A stretch of 64,000 nucleotides of DNA, taken from assembly GCF_963678635.1 (NCBI RefSeq), contig NC_087069.1, positions 54,604,928 through 54,668,927 of the forward strand. Reading direction: 5' to 3'. The notes under the pieces were generated by a model, which saw only the letters and a program-made list of their open reading frames with translations, was not told where the DNA came from and did not search any database. This document shows positions 38,991-51,640 of this stretch, piece after piece; positions within the stretch are counted from its first letter, which is position 1, and every line of letters starts with the position of its first letter. Origin of the DNA: Symsagittifera roscoffensis. Taxonomy: Eukaryota; Xenacoelomorpha; Acoela; Convolutidae. Both the position numbers and the translations under genes were made by a program.

Positions 38991-41900
38991 ATGACAGCCT
39001 ACGTAAATTATCTACAAGCGGGTGACGTTATTCCGGGGTGGGAATTAATTCATCCGGATGATACATCCACAAACTGGATAAATTTTGAACCAAGACGTGC
39101 AGAAGAATTACTTGACACAGATCTCAAAAGACATCTTATAAGGGTGCGCTCGGAGAAAAATAACGTCGTCTTTATTGCCGACACAGGATCACCAACATCG
39201 TTCGTAAACGAAAAGACAGCCAACCTACTGGCTACAACAGTCAGGTCAGCAGTAAGAACAAGAATGAAAGATGACGACGAAGCTAACAAAATGGTCTGCT
39301 ACAATAGATACAAAATCCCATCCCTTGGCAGACTAACCGCCCCAATCGAATCGGGAGGCTGGACAATCCATACAGCGTCTTTCATTATGGTGGACGACAG
39401 GCGAGCGAACATCCTGGGGCGAAATCTTCTCCCGCAAATTGGCATCCAGCTACACCAAGAAAGAAAACCAGCTGGTAAGTCAATACTACAGGTTAACAGT
39501 GTCGAAAATTCAGACACCCAAATTGCAACGTGGGTCAGAACCACGTACCCGGGACTGTGTACACGAATCGGACGTTCAAAAAACCATATGGTCCTAACAC
39601 AATTTTTATCTGAATTCAAGGCCTTACAACAACGGGGGCGCCGAATTCCCATTCATATACAGGAGAAGGTGGAACATGAAATTAGATCATTAATCGCCCA
39701 AAGCCACATCACTCGACTCGAAAAATGTAATGACAACCAATTCATAAGCCCTATTGTGATCACTGTTAAGAAAGATGGATCAATTAAATTAGCCATGGAC
39801 TCAAAACAAATAAATAAGTCGATCCACAAAAATAAGTACCAGATGCCAAATATTGACGTCCTGTTAGACAATATAGCACAATCGGCACAGGAGGGTACAA
39901 ATAAGCCAGGAAAGACTTATTTCTCAACAATAGATCTACGCTACGCGTACAGTCAACTGCGTTTAGACGAAACAACCCGTACGCAGTGTAACTTCTGCAT
40001 AATTGGGGGAAAGGCAACGGGAACATATCAGTTCCAAACTGGCTTCTACGGGACGGGCTAACGGATATGCCCGCAGAATTTCAGAAAGCCATCGACCTAA
40101 CCCTTAACAATGAAAAAGACACTTTCGCATTCCTAGATGATATTTTAATAATATCACATGGCACAAAAGAGCAACATATTGAAAAACTGACCAAAGTTTG
40201 AACAAATTAAAAGCGGAAAACATGGCTATTTCAATCGATAAGTGTAAATTCGTTTGTAGGGAAGTAGAATGGTTGGGATTTATCAAAAACGAACACGGCA
40301 CCACACCTATGCAAAAGAAGACGGACGCAATAATAAATCTACCATATCCAAAAACATTCAAACAATTGAAGAGTTCCATGGGTTCTGTCCATCATTTAAA
40401 CAAGTTCATTCCCAATTTAGCTCAATTATGCAATCCCCTAAGACCACTATTGTCTACAGCAAACAAATTTAATTTCCATTGGAATGAAGAAAACGGGAAA
40501 GCATTCAAAAATATCCTAAATGCCGTAAAGAATATTACGGAAAACAGACACTTCGTAAGTGACAGAGACACTCGTATTGTTTGTGACGCCAGCCGCGGCC
40601 CTTGAACAAAACACACCGGATGGTTAAGCCACCATTGCATATGCATCAAGGTTTCTGAATTCATGCGAACAGAAATACTCGGTAAACGAACTGGAACTTT
40701 TGGCCGCAGTGTGGGCCATTGAGCACTTTAAGTATTACCTATACGGTAGACGTTTTACCTTAATAACAGACCATCAAGCGCTAGTTAGTGCCTTAAAGAG
40801 TAATAGGGGCAATAAAACCTATCAAAGTAGGTTAACTAGATGGATTGATCGACTCATTCCATTTGATTTCGATATACACCACCTGGCCGGTAGTAAAATG
40901 GGTCTTATTGACTACATCTCACGACACCCGGTCGGAAAACCACAACCTCCGGCGTACTGGGACGAAAACTTTGTAGTAGCATTGATCGATGATTTCGTGA
41001 AATGCGTAGAATTCCAAGATAGCAGTAGTATTAACTTCGCTTCGAATAATGTCAAAACAATTAATTATCTAGGCACCAAAAAGCTCGACCGGAACGAAAA
41101 TTTCACACGTTCAAATTCGGTTCAAACACAAACTGCGTTCACTGTTCGTAGTCAATTGCTTAAATCAAGTCGCTCTCCATTTAAATCAATTTCGGTTCAT
41201 CCAAATTTCAAAACAAAACCAACCATGAATAGACAACTGCAACAAGGCATGTCACTACCTCCGTTTCGTCGAATAACAAGAAAATCCCACAGCTCAGCTC
41301 AAACTCAACTTACTTTTTCTCCCATCAATTACGCATCTTTTATTGCACTTCTATCAAAACCACCACCGCCAGAACTAACATTCAGTGATGTAACACACCA
41401 GGTCATACCCTCGAAAGAAAGCTTTACCTTCAATAGAATTGAAAATGAAAAAGTCAATGCAATTTGCCAGACGCTGGAATTAAAACAATCACAGGATACA
41501 GAATGCCAAACACAAACTGGAAACAGCCAATCAACAAGACAGGACAAGGAATGCCAAACAATCGCCACCATAGAAGAAGAAGACATCCCGATGTTCCGGA
41601 AAAACTTACGGAAAGTAATGGACGTAAATTTCGTAGCAGCCGCAACCAAACGAGATAGAAATTTATCACCGCTCCTAACCATGGTTAAGCAACAGAAATG
41701 GGATAATGTCAAGGACTGCTACGGCCCTTACTTCTATAATGTAAGACACCGCCTGTCAGTCAGGGATAATATTATTCTATACGACGACCGCGTCGTCATG
41801 CCAAAGCAGCTTAGACCCACACTTATGGATGCACTACACCTCACACACCCAGGACAAGGGGGAATGCTAGAAGCGGCAAAACATGTGTGGTACCCGTACT

Positions 41901-43411
41901 TACATCGAGACATTGTGGCAACTGCCCAAAACTGCAAAAACTGCCGGGAAAAGAGTAAGAACTTTAAATTAATCTCGGGTAAACAACACTACACAACATT
42001 GGACGCGGTGGTAGAACCGAATGAAGAAATCCAATTGGGTTTTGCAGGACCCTTACCGGATGAAAATGATAAGGAAGTTTACATATTGGTGGGTGTCGAT
42101 CGTTTCTCACGTTTCCCATACTCAAAAGTTGTTAGCAATAACAAAGCGGATACAATCATCCGGTTTATGCAAAACCACATAGTCAACCAAGGCGTACCCC
42201 GTGCGATCAGATGTGATCAAGCACAAGGCTTCAGAGCCAAAAAATTCCTCATATATTGTAAAACTCATAACATAAAACTGATTTTCACACCGGTGGACGA
42301 CCATAGAGCTATAGGTATGGTCGAAAGGCTCATACGAACATTAAAATTGCGATTAGCAATTATGAAAATTGATAAATCAAATCGCCCTTATAAATTAGCA
42401 TCAGACGTGGCTGAATTAATTAAAACACTCCGTATTACACCTAACACATCTACAAAAGTTACACCTTTTGAATCTCACTATGGTAGAAAAGCTAATACAC
42501 CCCTAAGTAATCTCAGCACGTCGCCTAAATTGTCAAATCTTTCGTGGGAAAACACGAAACTGTCATGTTTAGACGAAAAAGTACTATCAAACCAGCGCTG
42601 TCGGCGGAAACAATGTGGGACAGAGAAGTAATTAGTGAGGATGAACTGGATCTAAAATTCAAGCAGAAGCCCACACCAGATCATCAATACGTGCCCGAAC
42701 CAACTTTCAACCCTGGTCCACCAGCACAAAACAGCACGGAACAAAACGCGACCGAGGCTAATCAACGCACACACACCAACTCAGGCAAACGTCGAGCGCA
42801 CAACCAACCGGATGCAGTCCCAAACACGGATGCAGTGACCCTAGACAGTAGCGATGAGGAGTTCGACAGGAGACTAGTCCAAAAGTTCCCAATAGGTGCG
42901 TATCTACCTCTATCAAATAAACCTTACGAAAACAGATCACTCCAGGAATCTTTTCTGAAAGAAAAATCTAACAATTTTGAAAATTTAAGGACAATGTAAC
43001 CCCATAAGACTCTTAACACGACAAGAAAAACAAAACTTACGTAGAGCACCGTTAATATTCCTGAAGGATCGTTTTAAAGGTCCAGCACATACAATAAATC
43101 CTAAAACAGGACTACGCCTCGAACAAGTCGCTAGGAAAACGGGGACAATTGCCAGAAAAACTAAAAATCCGGGAACATTTGGGGCACAATTCAAAATTAT
43201 TGAAAATGGCGCAATAATGAATTACTCTCCACATACTGCGTGGACAAGGGAAGACGGCAAGCAACCTAGGGTAATTAGGCACGACGGTCTCGCATTCATA
43301 CCAGATCTAAGGGTCTATGGGAAGTGTAGACCAGCGGCACTAAAGAACTTTGTCGCTTATAAACACCTACCAAGATATAAACCGCGTGTTTTTAGGAAAA
43401 AAGACACCTAG
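38991..43411 (+). pseudogene. pol: pol of the LTR retrotransposon, broken
   Basis: Protease motif FIADTGSPTSF (DTGS at 39,180). Reverse transcriptase STIDLRYAYSQLRL, then a frameshift near 40,054, then FLDDIL (40,130-40,147). RNase H region with VCDASR, another shift and a stop near 40,600, then AIEHFKYYLYGRRFTLITDH. Integrase has zinc-binding H/C residues (HPG..HVWYP..NCKNC), CDQAQGF and MVERLIRTLK; but the first catalytic Asp position reads QLGFAGP (GGT at 42,038-42,040), so the triad is lost. After integrase, coding continues across shifts at about 42,560 and 42,998 to TAG 43,411. Several lesions in total; not functional. Confidence 0.9.
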
Positions 43412-44372
43412 CAATGGGGCACAAGGAGGAACAGCAGCAAAATCGGCAACAAGTCCGAGAAAGCCACCACCAAAAACAACACAAGAGATAATACAACAGA
43501 CGCTGAATCGACGAGCTCTTGGTCCACAAAAACTGTTGTCAACATTTGCATCGAAAAACCAGAAGAATGCCCGGGACAGAAGCAAGCCAAACACGCAACG
43601 CCTTCCAGCAAAATCGATACCACAAGGAAGAATAAGCCCCAAGAAAAAATCAAAAGCCGACCCCACGACAATCCAATTCGAATGCGACAACGTATTCACT
43701 CTCATCGGATACCGATCTCGACCATAAAACCCCATCACCGAGTAAACAACCTGCAGCCAAAAGAATCGATCTAAAGGCCACACCGGAAACAAACTCACCG
43801 GAAATTCGGCGATCAACAAGAACAAGAAAGAGCACTATAGCAGGAAAGTTCGTAAACGCCATCCCAATTGGACACATCTCGACCAACACAGAAGCATCAA
43901 TCACGGTAGCAACCATCGAGTACCCAAACACAGAGGATCTTACAACAAATGAAGCGAGCACCTCCAATCTGATAGACAAATGCGACAACAAACAAACAAC
44001 GAGGAACGAAGAGATCACGGCATACCTATCACCATCGTTAGAAACATCCGAAGAAATAGTATGCACAGAAGTCCACATGAGTAGCGATACGCCTGCAAAC
44101 GCCCGAGAAACGGCTAAAACCGATACACCACCAAGAACCACAGGTCGCGTTACATCCTGGACAAACCGAAGATCACAGAAGACTCCTTCAGTAAAGACTT
44201 TGAGGACGCTATGAATTTTCTGCAATCAATCAGCCCAATTAGAGGAAATTCCATGACTTTTCAAAGAGAAAAAGAAGGAGAAACTCAGAAGTCCACAAAA
44301 CAACAGTCACCAGACGTATCTAAAACAGATAACCAACAGTCAGCTGAGGCGGAGGACCTAGAACAATCCTAA
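43399..44372 (+). pseudogene. Tail region or extra ORF of the LTR retrotransposon
   Basis: Between the end of pol and the purine tract, protein-like coding is spread over three frames: about 43,400-43,700 (basic, Lys/Pro/Gln-rich), about 43,680-44,200 (EIRRSTRTRKSTIAGK then Thr/Glu/Asn-rich), and 44,190-44,372 (acidic, ending EAEDLEQS). Low complexity and no TM segment argue against an envelope. It is probably a long hydrophilic C-terminal extension of pol or a separate tail protein, broken by two shifts. Confidence 0.55.
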
Positions 44373-44405
44373 ATTGAAAAACTCAATTACTCAAAAGGAG
44401 GGAAA

Positions 44406-44755
44406 TGTTATCCATACGGATATCATAGCAAAACATCCTTTTATAAACAATGTAGAATTAGGTGCTAAAACTACCAGTTGGTAATGTTTACATATTATAA
44501 AACCTAACTGATTACATAATACATATAGAAGTCTGAGGATTAATTAAGTATCTATCTATACCTAACAACATATGTACTAGTTATTATGAAACGCTGTATC
44601 TCAATTGATTCGAGGTCAGCGTCTGCCAGACTTAAACATAGACAGATGAATTTAAGTTGTTATCTTAATTTTTCTATTTCTTGTTTCTCAGTCAGCGTTC
44701 AGCAGAGACTTTGATCAACTAACTTATACCTCACCTAACGGCTGAGGGTATAACA
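44406..44755 (+). repeat. 3' LTR
   Basis: Same TG..CA ends as the 5' copy. The purine tract AAAAGGAGGGAAA lies immediately before it at 44,393-44,405. Confidence 0.95.
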
Positions 44756-44760
44756 AAGTC

Positions 44761-44929
44761 ATTCCGCACTCAGTTAAAAGCGTTAATAATAGATTGTGTA
44801 CTAACTAACTGTGAAGTCGATCTCTATAAAAGCGTAGAACATTTCAAGAATACCATTAGAACAATCAAAAAGGAGATTTTAAAAATGATTCAGAAATTAC
44901 TACTTATTTATTATTTTTTAAAGTGTTGA
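44761..44929 (+). pseudogene. Second part of the open frame interrupted by the LTR retrotransposon
   Basis: Continues the frame broken at 37,531: a helical, Lys-rich segment (KALIIDCVL, VEHFKNTIRTIKKEILK) ending at TGA 44,927-44,929. The sequence LYKS occurs on both sides of the insertion, hinting at an internal repeat in the protein. Confidence 0.35.
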
Positions 44930-47900
44930 AACTACTTTTAATCGATAAAAGTTTTTTAATTCTCAAATCATTTTTTCTTGGTTTTATATATTTTTTTGTC
45001 TTTCATTACCGTGGCTAAAGTAAATTTAAACAAGTTTCAGATATTTTAAATTTGAATCAAATATAAAAGCGTTCATTGTTTTTTTCTGGATTAATTTTTG
45101 GTTGACGAGACGCCTATTTTGTTCTGCTCATAACCGACGTTTTATAACCTTTGTTCAGTTTGGAGATAATTTTTCTTTAAACTTTTTTTATTTAATTACC
45201 TGAGTCAGAACTTTAGTTTTTGAATCTGTTTTGATTTTTGGATTTTGCAGCTTTCATTTCGCTGGTATTTTATCACTTCTGTAAGAAACGAGTTTTTTTG
45301 AATTTGAAGTATGGAAAGAAAAGAAAACTATAGTTTCTTTGAAAGTGTCGATTAAAAGTTCCTTTATCGAGGTGCTTTTTTAGTTCAGCACATCCTGGCT
45401 CTAATTCAGTCAATACAAATCGAAACATTGAAAAAGAACAAAATTAGATCTTCCATGTGGGCTAAAGATTGACATCTAGAAACCTCTGAAATTGAGAATT
45501 TCCAAATTTTCATGTCGACTAACAAAAGAATTCTTACATGAGTTCATTATTTTATCTTGTTAAAAATGATGTTAAAAATGTTAACAACAACAAGTGATTC
45601 AAGTAGAATTGATAACAACAGATCTGATAAAATTTGCATCTATAATTACATTCTGCACTCTGAGAACTTTTTAGATTAATTGAAAACTCAAAAACCAAAA
45701 GCAACATCAAAGGTGTTCTTTAAAACTGCACTGCTTCTTTTGTTATATTAACTCAAATATTGTTTTATTGTGCATATTTAATTTTTCTTCAGTTGTGCAG
45801 GTCAAGGTAATTCAGTGAAACTTGGAAATACAAAGTTTGTTCGCTGTTTTCTGGAAATACCTAAAGTTGGCGGCGTTAGCCATCATAGAACCACATCGTA
45901 GAACCACAACATTGCCTAGATTGTCAGAATTTGAACCAAACTGCCTTATTTTAGCCGTTACAAGATTTTACTCCAAAACATCTAATCGGAGTTCATACCT
46001 TTATACATACGCGTTCAAGTATCCAAGACAAGGAAAAAGACAGACCTCTATGTTTATTTCCAAATATTAACAAGTTTTTTGGCCAAGATTTCTCTGTACT
46101 CAGCATCAAACTATTTGAAATAAAAAAAAACACATTCCTTGCATTCAATTCCAACATAAAAATGGCAAAGTTTAAAATAACATAAGTTAGCATAGTCGAG
46201 TTTTAGAAAAAATGTGTTTTGATTTTGAGTTTGTGTACGACCTGATCCAGGTATTTCTTCATGTAATTCAAAGCACTGTCTTAGGCGTGCATATTTAAAC
46301 TGGAAAAATGAGATTTTCAGACTAAAGAAAAAAAACGTCAAAATGAAATAAAACCTCAAGTCAAAAAAGAAAAACAATCAAGCATCCACAAATCTTGCAT
46401 GTTCAAAAAATGTAGCTGGTCTAAACGAAAACACTAAAGCAAAACCAAATTTTTTTCCATAACTATAGATTCCGTTTGATTACCTTGAAAAAAAACTTTT
46501 GAAAAAAAGAGAAGTTGTTGGAGAAAAAAATGTTTTGAATTGTGATCCAGCAAAATTGCTTTTTAAGTGCTATCTTAGGACTATTCAAACCGAGTTCACC
46601 AGCTTTTATATAGCACAAGCAAAAGTGTTTATCGTGGGTTCATTCATCAACATGCAATCAACTTCGAAATAACTACTGGTTCCAGTCGAATTTGAACCAT
46701 GCCAAGTTCACGTTATTGAGTGAACATCTACTGGATCTTATAAACTTTGTTTAGGTTTTGAGTAAGTGTACAACGTAACGTGATCATCGTGACTCTTCAT
46801 CTAATTCAAAGCACTGTCTTAAACATTTGTAAATTACTAGGGAAATTAAATTTTTGAGACTGCAGGAAAAAAATAGGCAAAATGCGCAAAAATCTGTGGT
46901 CAAAATGCGAAAAAATCAAGTCACCAAAATTTTGCTTGCTGATGCAAAAAAATCAACATAAATAGCTCTTAAGAAGATAAACCGAATTTCATGCTAGTTT
47001 TAACTAATTAAAGTTTCCAATTGACTAAGTTGTATATCAATTGAAAAAAAAGGACAGTAGTTGCAAAGGCGGAGTTGCTAGTAGTTGTGATTTAAAAAAC
47101 AAAAACATTTGACACTAATTGGAGTAATCTGTGAACGTAGCTAAGAAATGACCTCCTTTTAAACATCTATCTTAATTATTTGGTGTGGCATTACATTACA
47201 TACCTTTACCCAAAATCAACTATTAAAATAAAACGGAATGAAGTAAATGGAATGTAATAATGAAATGTATAAAACACGGATGGAAGGAAAAAAGGAAAAA
47301 GAATGTTTGCAAGGAAATGGAAATGAAGAAGTGATGAGCGAGAGCCTGTTCGCAGAAGCATAAATTCAGTTACGTCTTCCATCTTACGATCAAGGAGCTC
47401 CAGCAGCTGGACACAGTGTTCACCAGTTCAGCCACCGAAGGGGAGTACTCGCCTAACTTCATTGTCAAAATGTTCCAGATCGCTCCGCCTGGTTAGAGTT
47501 TCACAGACACAGGACATAGAAGTTGCAATTTTTAGATTTCTGCGGAAAATTGAACGAATTTTTTATCACATTTTGTTTGCTTTATCTGCAATATTCAAGA
47601 TATAAGGTTCAAATATATACAGAAGGTGAATGAATCAATTTGAAAGGGCTTTACCGGGCCGAAGTTCAAAAAACCTTGTTTGGAAGCCATCAATTAGCCA
47701 GCATACAATTTCATAAGTCCGGCATAAAATAACGGCGGAAACTTTATGAAAATCTCTACGCTGCTGATCGACTTCGATCAACAAATTACCGTTTCAATGA
47801 ATAATTTGGAAAATTTTGGCTCTAATCAAAGCAAAGACGTCTCATTACCAGTTGTGTTGAATCTAAATTTTATCCAATTTTTTGGTATAAGCTCCAAAGA

Positions 47901-48990
47901 AATTTTAGTGTATGCGTAATGAAAACATATATGACCGACATTCGACGCCAACCCTAGTAACTCTGTTAATGCTTTCATATATCCTTTTAAGGTATATTGA
48001 TGAGTAAGCCAAGCTTATTAGCTTTCTTATGAGCTAATTTGAGCCCAAATTTTCCAATTGCCTATTGATTGTGATGCTGTTTCTACAGCAAGAACGCCTC
48101 TAAAAGTGATTATGATATGCTGACTAAATTACAAGTTGGGTTTATCAAACTTTGACCCAGTTAGGCTCTTACAAATTATTCTATCTACCTTTTGTCAAAC
48201 TTTGAACAATGTACCGTAAACTGTTGCAGAGAAAACGAGCAAAACGTTCAACCTAGAGCTTCAGAAGGAATTAGATGACCCGCAAAGAACATCATATTTA
48301 CCACCTGACTCCTCATCCATCAAACAGACTCGGTGTCATTCGCAGGAAATTAAATATTGAATTAAACGTCAAAATTACAATTTGATATCATTTAACAAAA
48401 TTTTTTCGACCAGTTAGATTTAGCTTTACCTGGTTGCCAGAAACCATTTATCTGAATTTCAAAAAAAAAACAAGATGTAGAAGAAAAAATTGAACAGAAT
48501 GAGTTTACTGAAAAATTAGCTGACTGAATTTATTGATTCTGGGAATTTACCAAGCAAAGTTTTCATCACCGTTGTCAGATCAAAAGCAATTATATTCAAA
48601 ATTGTCAATTAGATAAAATCACGAGGAAGAATAGATAATCACGAGGAAAAAAAAGAATAGAGCCAAAGTTGAGCTGAAAACCTTCATATGATTGAGCCTC
48701 CACAAATAACTTGTTGTAATAAAGCAAACATAAATCTGGAAAACCTTTGATTCGACGAGTGCTTCTAATGAAAATACATTTTATTTCTTATTTGATTTTG
48801 ACAATAACTTTTCGAAAAAATAGGAACTTTAATATCAAAAACTGTCGATGATATAATTAAATATCAATCACCGAGTTGCTGAAAACAACAAGTGCTTTCA
48901 ACGTGGTTATTTTCACTCGAAACTCAACAAATACAGAGTTACTTCAGCAGAATTAGAAATCAGAGTTACTTAAACGAATTTGAAAATCAG
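44930..48990. other. AT-rich intergenic DNA with dispersed repeats
   Basis: Two related stretches are visible at about 46,240-46,380 and 46,785-47,040 (shared TTCAAAGCACTGTCTTA and following bases). Relatives of the same family lie inverted at 56,660-56,960 and 61,850-62,340. Apart from the exon-like piece at 47,353-47,493, no gene is seen. Confidence 0.5.
47353..47493 (+). pseudogene. Exon-like orphan segment
   Basis: A GC-richer island in AT-rich DNA. One frame reads QKHKFSYVFHLTIKELQQ, then a run with SPNFIVKMFQIAPPG before a TAG, with an AG acceptor-like TTCGCAG at the start. The peptide has normal protein composition. It resembles a stray exon or a processed gene fragment; no neighbouring exon was found. 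Confidence 0.3.
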
Positions 48991-50576
48991 TCCTGAGTTT
49001 TTATTTGACTGTGAAAAGGAAAAGTCAGACAGTCTGTATAGTTTTCCCGCTGCAAGTTCTCTGTTAGAAACTTGGATCATTGCAAACTTAGACCAAATGG
49101 AGTTCTCAATGGCGTAGAGGATTCTTCATTGGATAAATACTTGAAGAATTCGAAATTTATTTAACTGCCTGCAATTATACATGATACCGCAGGTTTTGAT
49201 CACGAAGCTTACAACAATGATCGCATGTACTGCTATATGCTACTCTGTACGTGTAACAGCAGTCTGATTAGTAAAATTAGCTGTATTACCCCTTGCTTTT
49301 TCGTCAAACTAGCGATACCAGAAATCGTCAATTTTTGGTATCTTGAATGATTATTCAGTGGTGCTAGCTTGAAAAAATTCGCTACAAATAAAAAAGTAGC
49401 CATCACAACTTCTGATTATAGCATCTCTCTTATTTTTCTACCTCCACTACTCACTCATTTAATTCCGTATTTTACTCGAAAGAGAAAGATAAGGCTTAAT
49501 TTCTTGCTAAATACCTGAATCGATATTTTGAGAGTCTTGATGATTTGGTTGCCTGAAAATTGAAAACTTACATTTCAGGATTCATTCATCTTGCTATAGA
49601 CGTTTACCTCTCCAGGAATCACTGCGTCCTGAAAAAAAGCAAACTCCATTTTGATTGGCTGGAGAATGAGCAAAAAAAAACGAGAGCCTTACTTATCTCC
49701 AGCTTCAGTGTTATGGGCTTGGATGAATTGTTCAGAAATTTCATTGTTCCGAATAGAAAGAAATGATTGGCAGAGGTGAATTGGTGGAGCGGAAAGATTA
49801 AACAACACTATCAAGAGAAACATTAATGACTTCAGGAAGATTTTTTTCAGGTTTTCGACGAATTTTTCTTTAAACGATTCAGGCCTAGCCAAACAAAATG
49901 TTAGGCTCCAAATGAGGAATTTTTCTTCCCAGGATAGTTTTATTAATCAAAAATCAACCCAAATATTTGAAAGATCTCATATGCAGTGACCTACTTGAGG
50001 AAATTCAGGAAATGTTAAAAGAAACTCTGCAGAAATATCTTTTTTTATGCAAAAATTGAAAAAGTTCCCGCTAACTATACAGTTGAAATGTATGACAAGG
50101 TATAACTAATGATTACACAGATAAGACTCGAAGCTTAGAAAAAGAATCTCTTAATACAGCAACATTTTTTCTTCGGCAGTAAGAAACAGTTGATTTTGAT
50201 AGATATTATGAGAGAGATAGAGAAAGAGAAGTCAAATTGAATCAATGATAAAAAAAATTCGGAATATTGAAAAGCTTCAAAAGTTCTAATAATTCAACAA
50301 TCCAAAAATTTTGGAAAAATTGACCTAACTTATTGGCCAATTAAGGCTTGTATCTAATCTGACGTATACACAGATTCGGACGATACGGACGATCGGACGA
50401 TACACGGCTTGCTTCAAAATAATGAGAGAATTGAAATGGCAGCAGAAGAATGTGTTCTAATTGCAAAGCATGTGTACATCAGACAGCAACCACTTGCAGA
50501 GCATCTCTAGATTGACAAATCGATCAACTAAAATAACTGTAACTATCAAACTTAAACCACTTAAGACCCTTAAATG

Positions 50577-50645
50577 CAAAAACAACAACAACAACAAAAA
50601 TAACAAAAAACAAACAACATCAGCAACAATACCAACAACAATACC

Positions 50646-50682
<37 letters not shown>

Positions 50683-50762
50683 GCAACAACAGCAACAACA
50701 ACAACCAACAACAACAACAACATCAACAACAACAAACAAAAACAACAACAACAACAACAGCG
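50577..50762 (+). repeat. (CAA)n-type microsatellite inside the Polinton relic
   Basis: About 185 bp of CAA/ACA repeats with occasional CAG and ACC units. It lies where the relic of the 17,760 gene has its Gln/Asn/Lys-rich linker (KENKNNKN in the younger copy), so the repeat probably grew from that linker. The poly-Asn/Thr/Gln ORFs here are artefacts. Confidence 0.8.
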
Positions 50763-51159
50763 ACTGATAATTCGGACATACCAACCCCTGAAACTCCTAT
50801 CTTTTCCACAGAAGAAAACAACAGAGAAGAACAAGCTATCTGTCTCCCAGAAAAAGAAGAAAATCAAATGGAAGCAAGTGCTGAAATTAGCGAAGCTGTG
50901 AGGCTTTATCCTTAGAACGTATCTTGCTATAATTACAACCCATGAACAACTAAGCGCGTCAAAAAAAGTTCTAGAAAATATTCCAAAATCATACCTAGTC
51001 AAACAATAAAAGAGAATGAAGAGATTTATTTTGATGAAGTTCCATTTGGTCTTAAAGCATCCGTTTTCTTTTTCGTTGGATGCAAAACAACAAACTAAAC
51101 ATTTGTACAACCCTTCTTTCATACTGATTTTAAAATTTTTTATTTTAAATCTAAAGTTT

Positions 51160-51640
51160 TACGGTTCAGTCAAAGACTATGAAACAAATACAAAAAAAAA
51201 CAAGAGGCAGAGGTAACAAAATTTTCTTTCAACATCTAAGGCCATCCTCTCACCCAAAAAAAAACGTTAACAAGGTCCAGCTCAAAAAGCATCAGAAATC
51301 ACAGAAAAAGAGAGTCTGTTGCAGACAGTGAAAGAGAACGGACGAGGCAAAAAGTGAAATGAGACAAAAAATAAAAAGACTGATAAGATGATTTGACGAT
51401 AAGATGATTCAATTTGTTATCTTTACGGTTCAGTCAAATACTATGAAACAAGTACATTAAAACCAAGAAGCAGAGGTACCAAAATTCAACTTCAAAATCT
51501 AAGGCCATCCTCTCCTTCAAAAAAAATGTTAAAAAGCATCAGAAGTCACAGAAATAGAAGGTCTGTTGCAGACAGTGAAAGAGAACGGGTGAGGCAGAAA
51601 GTGAAATGAGACAAAAGAGAAGAAGAAGACTCTGAGTTGT
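51160..51640 (+). repeat. Tandem duplication of about 250 bp within the relic
   Basis: The stretch TACGGTTCAGTCAAA.. CTATGAAACAA.. AAGGCCATCCTCTC.. TCTGTTGCAGACAGTGAAAG occurs at 51,160-51,375 and again at 51,424-51,625. It covers the region just upstream of the integrase relic. Confidence 0.75.

Larger units (their letters stand above)
37532..44755 (+). mobile_element. Ty3/gypsy-type LTR retrotransposon, 7.2 kb
   Basis: Two LTRs of 348 and 350 bp, a 5-bp target duplication AAGTC (37,527-37,531 and 44,756-44,760), a primer-binding site abutting the 5' LTR and a purine tract before the 3' LTR. Domain order is gag, zinc knuckles, protease, reverse transcriptase, RNase H, integrase, the Ty3/gypsy order. 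The LTRs differ by about 11 substitutions and one 2-bp gap by eye (about 3%), so the insertion is fairly recent, yet the coding region has several shifts and stops. No envelope gene with a TM segment. Confidence 0.93.

Noticed and set aside
43367-44225. Minus-strand ORFs of 152 and 191 aa rich in Val, Leu, Phe, possible membrane proteins
   Set aside because: Reverse reading of the low-complexity retrotransposon tail; the plus strand has coherent frames with shifts.
50457-51122. 221-aa minus-strand ORF with poly-Val/Leu/Cys stretch that looks like a membrane protein
   Set aside because: It is the reverse reading of the CAA microsatellite and the relic coding strand.
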